This document shows positions 57,967 through 64,000 of a DNA stretch of 64,000 bases, one piece after another (position 1 is the first letter of the stretch; every line of letters begins with the position of its first letter). The DNA comes from Williamsoniiplasma lucivorax ATCC 49196 (GTDB lineage Bacteria > Bacillota_I > Bacilli_A > Mycoplasmatales > Mycoplasmataceae): contig NZ_JADH01000001.1 of NCBI RefSeq assembly GCF_000518285.1, positions 1 through 64,000 on the forward strand, given 5' to 3'. Both the position numbers and the translations under genes were made by a program. Under the pieces are notes generated by a model that saw nothing but the letters and a program-made list of their open reading frames with translations, had not been told where the DNA came from and searched no databases.

Positions 57967-58829
57967 TAATTATTTAACCCACCTCTTCTTGATTTATAAA
58001 TCGGAAATTGATCAAGTTCATAAATTGCCACTAGTTCATCATTTTCATTAGCAATGAAAATGATTGGTTCTGGAGTTGGCAAATCTAAGCTAACTTTTTT
58101 TCCTTGTTCAAATAAAATTGTATTTTGAAATTTAATAATTGGTTTTTGGGCAATTTGGATTGCCTTGTTTAAAGGAATAATATCTTGTGCTGTGATTTCA
58201 GCTATTTTTTTCGCATAGTCCAAATTAAAAGATCCCGATGAGATTCTTCTTAATTTTGAAACAAAACCAATGGTTTTTAATTGTTTAGCAAAATCAAGCG
58301 CTAAACTACGAATATAAGTCCCTTTACTTACATCAACAACCAATTTAATTTTATCATTTTCAAACTCTAATAATTGCATTGAGTTAATGGTAATTGTGCG
58401 TGATTTAATTGTCACTGCTTCTTTTTTTAAAGCATATTCATAAAGTTTTTGCCCATCAACTTTAATCGCTGAATAAATTGGGGGAACTTGGTCATAAGTT
58501 AAACCTGAAAAATATTGCACTGCTTTTTGAACTTCTGCTAAACTAATTGTGAATGGTTCTTGTTGTTCAATCACTTCACCTTCAGCATCTAATGTAGAAG
58601 TGGTTGAAAATAATTGAATTGTAAATTGATAACTTTTTTGATCATTTAATAAGTAATCACTAACTTTAGTTCCATTTCCAATTAAAGCAATTAAAACACC
58701 ACTAGCAAGTGGGTCCAATGTGCCAGCATGACCAATTTTTTTAATATTTAATTTACGTTTTAATTGCTGAATAACTTTATTGGAACTCAAATTTAGTTCT
58801 TTATCAATAACAATAATTCCGTCTTTCAT
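57966..58829 (-). CDS. truB: tRNA pseudouridine(55) synthase
   Basis: 287 aa. GIIVIDKELNLSSNKV, IGHAGTLDPLASGVL (catalytic Asp), DQVPPIYSAIKVDGQKLYE, SKGTYIRSLALD are the TruB motifs. ATG 58829 is preferred; earlier in-frame starts would run into the terminator at 58845-58868. Confidence 0.95.
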   Translation of the reverse strand: MKDGIIVIDKELNLSSNKVIQQLKRKLNIKKIGHAGTLDPLASGVLIALIGNGTKVSDYLLNDQKSYQFTIQLFSTTSTLDAEGEVIEQQEPFTISLAEVQKAVQYFSGLTYDQVPPIYSAIKVDGQKLYEYALKKEAVTIKSRTITINSMQLLEFENDKIKLVVDVSKGTYIRSLALDFAKQLKTIGFVSKLRRISSGSFNLDYAKKIAEITAQDIIPLNKAIQIAQKPIIKFQNTILFEQGKKVSLDLPTPEPIIFIANENDELVAIYELDQFPIYKSRRGGLNN

Positions 58830-58844
58830 AAGTTTCTTTCTATC

Positions 58845-58868
58845 AAAAAAGTCCAACTGGACTTTTTT
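58845..58868 (-). terminator. Terminator after rbfA
   Basis: AAAAAAGTCC, AACT/AGTT, GGACTTTTTT: a 10-bp stem between rbfA and truB, so truB-ribF must use another promoter or read-through. Confidence 0.85.
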
Positions 58869-58873
58869 GAGTT

Positions 58874-59227
58874 CTAGTTTTTATTTACTTTTTTTAAAAT
58901 TTCTTCAATATGATTAGCATTTGCTAAGGAAGTATCATAAACAAATTGTAGTTCTGGTACGGCGCGCACTTGAATTTTACCAGCTAAAAGATGACGAATT
59001 TTTTTATGATTAATGGCTAATTCTTCAGCCACACTCGCTTCATTAATACTTGGATCAAAAGCAATAAATGAATAGAAAATTTTGGCATTTTCATTATCTT
59101 TGGATAATCTCACTTCACTAATTGAAATTGCATTTAAGCATTTATTTTGAAACTCTCTTGTTAAAATTAAAGTTAATTCACGTAAAATAGTTGATTCTTT
59201 ACGAGCTGATATTTTGTTAAATCCCAT
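58874..59227 (-). CDS. rbfA: Ribosome-binding factor A
   Basis: 117 aa. RKESTILRELTLILTREF, ISISEVRLSKDNENAKIFYS and IQVRAVPELQFVYD are typical; it assists 16S rRNA maturation. 41 bp after infB. Confidence 0.94.
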   Translation of the reverse strand: MGFNKISARKESTILRELTLILTREFQNKCLNAISISEVRLSKDNENAKIFYSFIAFDPSINEASVAEELAINHKKIRHLLAGKIQVRAVPELQFVYDTSLANANHIEEILKKVNKN

Positions 59228-59268
59228 ATGATTTACCTTCTTTCATTCTCACTAATATTATAACTAAT

Positions 59269-61149
59269 TTAGCTTTGTTTAACTTCTTTAACAGCGTATG
59301 CTTCAACAACATCGCCTTCTTTAAGGTCTTTGAAGTTTTTAATTGTCATTCCACCTTCAGAATCAATTTTAGCTTCTTTAATATCATCTTTTTGATGTTT
59401 TAAAGTTAAAATTTCACTAGTGTATATCACCACTCCATTACGAATGACACGGATTTTAGCATTTCTTGGAATTGAACCACTGACCACATGGAACCCACCA
59501 ATCACACCAATATCTGTATGTCTAAATAAGGCACGAATTTCAGCTTGTCCTAAAATTTGTTCTTCAAAAACTGGATCAAGCATTCCTTTAGCAGCAGCTT
59601 CAAGTTCTTCAATTAGTTTATAAATAACGTTATGTAAACGAATTTCCACACCATCTTCTTCTGCTTTTTTATGCACCACAGCACTTGGGCGGACATTAAA
59701 TCCATAAACTAAAGCTTGTCCAGCTGCTGCTAAGGTAATATCTGAATTGGAAATCGCCCCAACACTGGCACGAATAATGTTAATTCTCACACCATTAATA
59801 TCTAATTTTGCTAATGATGATTTTAAAGCTTCGACACTTCCTTGTGTGTCAGCTTTAATAATTAAGTTGACCAATTTTAATTCCCCATCATCAATATGCG
59901 TTTTAATTGAATCTAAAGTAAATGATTGTTTGTTTGAACGTTCCATTGCTAAATGTTTTTCGTATTGTGCTTCAGCAATTGAACGCGCAACTGTTGCATC
60001 ATTCATGACTAAGAATTTATCTCCCGCATTTGGCACTTCATTTAAACCAATAATCACAACTGGTTGTGAAGGCACGGCCGTTTTTAATTTGCGACCATTT
60101 TCATTTTCCATATCTTTAATTGTTCCATAAGTTGGTCCAGCAATCACGACATCACGAATATTTAAAGTTCCTTGTTGAATTAAAACTGACGCAACTGGTC
60201 CTTTTGATTTATCTAAGTGGGCTTCTAAAACAATTCCACTAGCAAACTTATTCGGATTAGCTTTGTAATCACGTAGTTCAGCAATGAATAAGATAGTTTC
60301 TTGTAAGTCATCTAAACCTTGTTTTTGCTTAGCTGAACCATAAATGAATGGAACATCGCCACCAAATTCTTCAGCTAAAATGCCATGTTGCATTAATTCA
60401 GTTTTGACACGTTCGGGATTGGCATCTGGTTTATCCATTTTGTTCACAAAAACAATGATTGGAACATTGGCATGTTTAGCATGGTCAATCGCTTCTTCAG
60501 TTTGTGGCATCACTCCATCATCAGCTGCCACAATCAAAATAACAATATCAGTGACATTTGCTCCACGACTTCTCATTTCTGTAAATGCTTCGTGACCTGG
60601 TGTATCAATGAAAGTAATTTTTTTACCACTTTTACTTGTCACTTGGTAAGCCCCAATCGCTTGAGTAATTCCCCCAGCTTCTCCAGAAACCACATTAGAA
60701 TCACGCATCGAATCTAATAATGTAGTTTTCCCATGATCAACGTGTCCCATAATTGTCACAACTGGGGGGCGAGTTATTAAATCTTCTGGTTTGTCAACTT
60801 CTTGCAGTTGTTCAAAAATATTTTCTTTAGTTAAAACATTTTCTTTTTTAAAGTCAAAACCAAAATGTAAAGCCAGCTCCCCCATTTGGTCTTCATTTAA
60901 GGTGGTGTTTTGGTTTAACATCATTCCTTGAGCAAAATAATATTTAATGATTTCTGTAGTTGGTTTTTGAATTTCTTTAGCAAATTCAAAAATAGTTAAA
61001 GGTTTTGTATAGACAAAAACACCATTAATTAACCCCGTTTCAACAGTTTCTTTCAACTGTTGTTTAATGTTTTTTGTGTGTTGCTGAGCACGTTTTTTTT
61101 GTGCCAACTTGTTGTTTTTATTGTGATTATGATTGGTGTTTTTTGCCAT
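59269..61149 (-). CDS. infB: Translation initiation factor IF-2
   Basis: 626 aa, short N-terminus as in Mollicutes. G1 [35 protein letters not shown], and the C-terminal [17 protein letters not shown] region are present. No TGA lies inside the reading frame. AGGAGTAGG precedes ATG and overlaps the ylxQ end. Confidence 0.98.
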   Translation of the reverse strand: MAKNTNHNHNKNNKLAQKKRAQQHTKNIKQQLKETVETGLINGVFVYTKPLTIFEFAKEIQKPTTEIIKYYFAQGMMLNQNTTLNEDQMGELALHFGFDFKKENVLTKENIFEQLQEVDKPEDLITRPPVVTIMGHVDHGKTTLLDSMRDSNVVSGEAGGITQAIGAYQVTSKSGKKITFIDTPGHEAFTEMRSRGANVTDIVILIVAADDGVMPQTEEAIDHAKHANVPIIVFVNKMDKPDANPERVKTELMQHGILAEEFGGDVPFIYGSAKQKQGLDDLQETILFIAELRDYKANPNKFASGIVLEAHLDKSKGPVASVLIQQGTLNIRDVVIAGPTYGTIKDMENENGRKLKTAVPSQPVVIIGLNEVPNAGDKFLVMNDATVARSIAEAQYEKHLAMERSNKQSFTLDSIKTHIDDGELKLVNLIIKADTQGSVEALKSSLAKLDINGVRINIIRASVGAISNSDITLAAAGQALVYGFNVRPSAVVHKKAEEDGVEIRLHNVIYKLIEELEAAAKGMLDPVFEEQILGQAEIRALFRHTDIGVIGGFHVVSGSIPRNAKIRVIRNGVVIYTSEILTLKHQKDDIKEAKIDSEGGMTIKNFKDLKEGDVVEAYAVKEVKQS

Positions 61150-61153
61150 ATTC

Positions 61154-61462
61154 CTACTCCTTTTCTTTACTTTGTTTTAATAGTGTAATAATATTTTTGT
61201 CTTTAATACCAATAGCAACAACTTTTTTTAAACCTGTTGCTTGTGATAATTCTTCGATACTCATCATATCTGTTCATTGCTCAATATTGTAAAAATTGCT
61301 TTTATCAATAAATTTCTTTTTTTGGGTTTCGCCCATATCTGTTGCGATAATTACAAGATTAACTTGGTTATTTTTGATTGCTTCGATTAAACGAAACCCA
61401 AAAACAATTTTCCCTGACCTTCTGGCTAGTCCTAAACCATTAATTAATTTCTTGTTATTCAT
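61154..61462 (-). CDS. ylxQ: L7Ae-family RNA-binding protein YlxQ
   Basis: 102 aa. LINGLGLARRSGKIVFGFRLIEAIK and VNLVIIATDMGE are the YlxQ/L7Ae start, shown here in parts of the usual nusA-infB context. The start overlaps ylxR by 8 bp. Confidence 0.9.
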
Positions 61463-61721
61463 CTAATAATCCTAAAAGTTTATCATAAATTGCTTCATCA
61501 ATTTTAGTTTTTAAACTACGAGCCAGACCATTATGTTTTTTCACAGCGATAATCGCTTCGTAACTTTTTTGCATGTAAGCACCACGACCCGACATCTTTT
61601 GATCAAGGTCAATGATGATTTGGTTGTCTTTGGTTTTAACAATACGAATCAAGTTTTGGCGATCAATTAATGTTTTAGAAAATAAATCTTTACGCAGATT
61701 CTTAGTTGTAATATTTGTCAT
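61455..61721 (-). CDS. rnpM: YlxR (RnpM) RNA-binding protein
   Basis: 88 aa. RQNLIRIVK and the signature GRGAYM are present. The usual RTCV start is replaced by TTKNLRKDLFSKT. It overlaps the nusA end by 20 bp; ATG 61721 is chosen, and 61730 is possible. In Bacillus the protein binds RNase P RNA. Confidence 0.87.
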   Translation of the reverse strand: MTNITTKNLRKDLFSKTLIDRQNLIRIVKTKDNQIIIDLDQKMSGRGAYMQKSYEAIIAVKKHNGLARSLKTKIDEAIYDKLLGLLDE

Positions 61722-63219
61722 AACTTTCATCTTCAAAATCTTCATCATCTTCATCATCGATGACATTTTCATCTTCTTCTAAATTATTAAATGCTTCAAT
61801 GTTTTCACGAATTTCATCCAACTCTAATGTTGGTGTTGCAAAATCAATGTTTTCTTCAAAATCATCTTCTTGTTTTGATAATTGATCAATTGCTTGAATT
61901 TCTTTAATTTCTTCTTGTAAAGCTAATAACTCATCTTCATTAATCAAGTTGTAATTATTTTGGAAACTATTTAAACTATTGTCATTATTTTTGTAGTTGT
62001 TATTACGATATTCATTGTTTCTAAAATTATTGTTACGTGGTTGGTCTTGGTAACGAGTAAATGGTTTGTTAGCCATTGGTTGACGACGACGCATGGTGCT
62101 TTCAATAAATTCAGGACTAGTTAATTCAGTTAAAGTAATGTTTCCATTTCAATTAATATCAATTGAAAATTGTTGTGCATCATCATATGAGTATATATTG
62201 ATACGTTTACGGATTAAGTTAGCCACTAATCTCGCAGCCACTCCTTTTTTTCCAATCGCTAATGATAATTGTTCGTTGGGAACCACAATATCGATTTCTT
62301 CAGTACCTTCGACAAAGTTAATAGAAATCACACGCACTGGAGCCATTGTTTCTATAATGAATCGAGTTAAATCTTCATCTCATTTAATAATATCAATACG
62401 TTCATCTTTTAACGCTTTTCTAACAGCATCAATTCTGGCAGAATTTTCCCCAATAATTGATCCTTTGGGATCAATTGCTTGGTCGTGAGACATGACAGCC
62501 ACTTTCGCTCTAACTCCTGGTTCACGACTAATTGCTTTAATTTCAATTAAACCATTTCTAATCTCTGGCACTTCTCTAACTAATAATTTCTCAAGAAAAG
62601 CAGGGGTTGTTCTTGAAACTTTAATTTGTGAAAATTTGTCTTCTTTAGCAACTTCTTCAATATAAACATCAATAATTTGGTTCACTTCAAATTTTTCCCC
62701 AGGAATCACTTTTTGTTTTCATAATGAAGCTTGTGCACCATTAATGTCTAATAAATAAGAATTTCCTTGTTCATTCATCCCAGTAACTTTAGCTGGTGAA
62801 ATGGTGTGTTCTAAATCAATAAATTTTGAGTAAACATTAGCACGTTCTGCTCCTTTAATTTTTTGTTGCAAAATTTGACGCACTTGAATAACTGCTAAAC
62901 GAGAAAATTCTTCACCAAAATGCACTTCTTTTTTCACAATGTCACCAATTTTAAAATCTTTGTTGATTTTATGAGCATCTTCTAAACTGATTTCTAATCA
63001 GTCATCTTCAACTTTTTGAACAACTTCTAAAAGTTGAAACATTTTTAATGTTCCTGCTTGTTCATCGATTTGCACATCAACATTTGCTTCAGTGTCAAAA
63101 AACCTTTCATAGGCTTTTTTAAATCCTTCTTTAATTCCTTGTAATACAACTTCTTTTTCAATTTTTTTTTCAGTCGCAATTTCGTTAATTGCTGCTAATA
63201 ATACTGCTCCGTTAATCAT
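61702..63219 (-). CDS. nusA: Transcription factor NusA with acidic tail
   Basis: 505 aa, four TGA Trp. N-terminal domain (VLLAAINEIATEKKIEKE), S1 region, KH1 and KH2 (VVPNEQLSLAIGKKGVAARL). It then adds ~130 residues: an Asn/Arg-rich linker (RNNEYRNNNYKNNDN) and a strongly acidic end (DEDDEDFEDESYD), unlike Bacillus NusA, which ends after KH2. Confidence 0.96.
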
Positions 63220-63233
63220 TTTCTCTTCTCCTC

Positions 63234-63728
63234 TTAAAATTTAACCGCATATCTTGCTTGCTTGATTATTGGTCAAGTGAAAGCAAGTTTCTTTTTTTGC
63301 CCTTTGACAAAAAACTCAATATCAAATGTTTTTGTTTCCTGCTCATAGCCAGTTAGTGTGCCATCTGTTTTTTGAATTTTATTTATTGGGTCATGAAACT
63401 CAACATGAATATATTGACCAATCGCTTTAATTAATTCATCTTCATTGCGAATTGCTTTTTCAATCCCTGCACTAGCAACCTCTAATAAATATTGATCATC
63501 AATTTCTGGAATATCATCCATCATATTGGATAATGCTTCATTGACCAAAAGTAATGTATCAAAACTTAATGCTTTATTTGCTTCTGTTTTATCCTCAACT
63601 AAAATTTGAATCACATCACTATCAAACTCTTGGAAATTATTAATTTCATACACTTTTAAGTGGTGTTGATCTAAAATCTGATTTGCTAAATCTGTAATTT
63701 GTGTTTTAAAGCTGGTAAAGTTTTTCAT
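63234..63728 (-). CDS. rimP: Ribosome maturation factor RimP
   Basis: 164 aa. VASAGIEKAIRNEDELIKAIGQ is the hallmark; the C-terminal SH3-like part (LTGYEQETKTFDIEFFVKG) follows. GGGGG precedes ATG. First gene of the nusA-infB operon. Confidence 0.93.
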
Positions 63729-63748
63729 AGTCCCCCTAAATTTAAATA

Positions 63749-63778
63749 AGAAAGCAAGCGGTGACGCTTGCTAATTTT
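63749..63778 (-). promoter_or_regulatory. Hairpin in the leader of the rimP-nusA operon
   Basis: AGCAAGCG, TCAC, CGCTTGCT followed by a T-rich stretch lies 20 nt before rimP. It is terminator-like and placed where attenuation of the operon could act. Confidence 0.5.
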
Positions 63779-63848
63779 TTTACTAACTTGCATATACATA
63801 ATAACATATTTCAAACGAATATGTTTTTAAAACTAAGAAAAATTAAAA

Positions 63849-63882
63849 TAAAAAACCAACACAGAATATTATTGGTTTTTAT
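63849..63882 (-). terminator. Terminator of the partial upstream gene
   Basis: AAAAACCAA / TTGGTTTTT stem with a 12-nt loop and a T tail, just after the stop at 63885. Confidence 0.75.
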
Positions 63883-63884
63883 CA

Positions 63885-64000
63885 ACTAACCTTTAATTTT
63901 TAGGGCAATAGTCGCATAAACTTTTTGCAAGTTTTGTTTAGTCACAATTTTTTTAATACCTAAAATTTCTTCATGAATATCAAATTTTAATTTTTCAGTG
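63885..64000 (-). CDS. C-terminal end of an unidentified protein (cut by window edge)
   Basis: 38 codons end at TAG 63885-63887: ...EEILGIKKIVTKQNL, then YATIALKIKG. Too short to classify. In related genomes polC often lies upstream of rimP, but these residues give no proof. Confidence 0.5.

Noticed and set aside
61455..61772. Earlier start for ylxR giving a Met/Lys-rich N-terminus
   Set aside because: That stretch is the acidic nusA tail read in another frame.

Overview
The window comes from a low-GC mollicute that reads UGA as tryptophan. Almost every long gene continues through in-frame TGA codons at conserved Trp positions, for example the Trp of each surface-protein repeat and the Trps of IF2-operon proteins. 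Shine-Dalgarno sites, a PolC-type gram-positive nusA-infB operon, BMP-type nucleoside transporters, LemA, a Cys-anchored DUF285 lipoprotein and a NadD-YqeK fusion fit the Spiroplasma/Entomoplasma/mycoides side of the Mollicutes. I cannot name the species. All coordinates below are for genes joined under genetic code 4; under the standard code most appear falsely broken.

Layout. 1-850: 3' end of an IS256-family transposase and a frameshifted unknown gene. 0.9-5.05 kb (minus): a fused PTS EIIABC permease followed 3 bp later by a type I sulfatase. 5.3-6.8 kb: an orphan helical protein and a GIY-YIG protein broken by a stop. 7-13.9 kb (minus): a restriction-like island with a PLD-nuclease/SF2 helicase/DUF3427 protein, a C5-cytosine methyltransferase and a DUF262/DUF1524 (GmrSD-like) protein. 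The methyltransferase promoter region carries a run of 16 A. 14-15.8 kb: mtnN and nadD-yqeK. 15.9-18.5 kb (plus): a large membrane protein and LemA. 18.5-19.7 kb: an unknown two-gene cassette. 19.7-22.4 kb: a formylglycine-generating enzyme overlapping a second sulfatase, then the remnant of a third. 22.5-25.4 kb: DEAD-box RNA helicase and an alpha/beta hydrolase. 25.5-31.9 kb (plus): a four-gene sugar-type ABC importer. 32-34 kb: Cof-type phosphatase, TrmL and RdgB. 34.3-36.1 kb: DUF285 repeat lipoprotein. 36.3-38 kb: two tandem choline-kinase-like genes. 38.1-41.7 kb: cytidine deaminase, a multi-span membrane protein and an ABC-2 exporter cluster. 41.8-55.6 kb (minus): two tandem copies of a complete nucleoside ABC importer operon. 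55.9-64 kb (minus): membrane protein, tRNA-Gly, rpsO, ribF, truB, rbfA, infB, ylxQ, ylxR, nusA and rimP, with a partial gene at the end.

How it works together. The sulfatases have no signal peptide and carry the C-x-P-x-R site; the FGE carries both catalytic cysteines. With the PTS permease they suggest uptake of a sulfated (or similar) sugar and desulfation inside the cell. The duplicated nucleoside importers, cytidine deaminase, MTA/SAH nucleosidase and RdgB form a salvage and nucleotide-cleaning set. The 7-14 kb island looks like a compact defence system, possibly phase-variable. Several transporters carry long cytoplasmic coiled-coil tails or insertions, a recurring oddity of this region.
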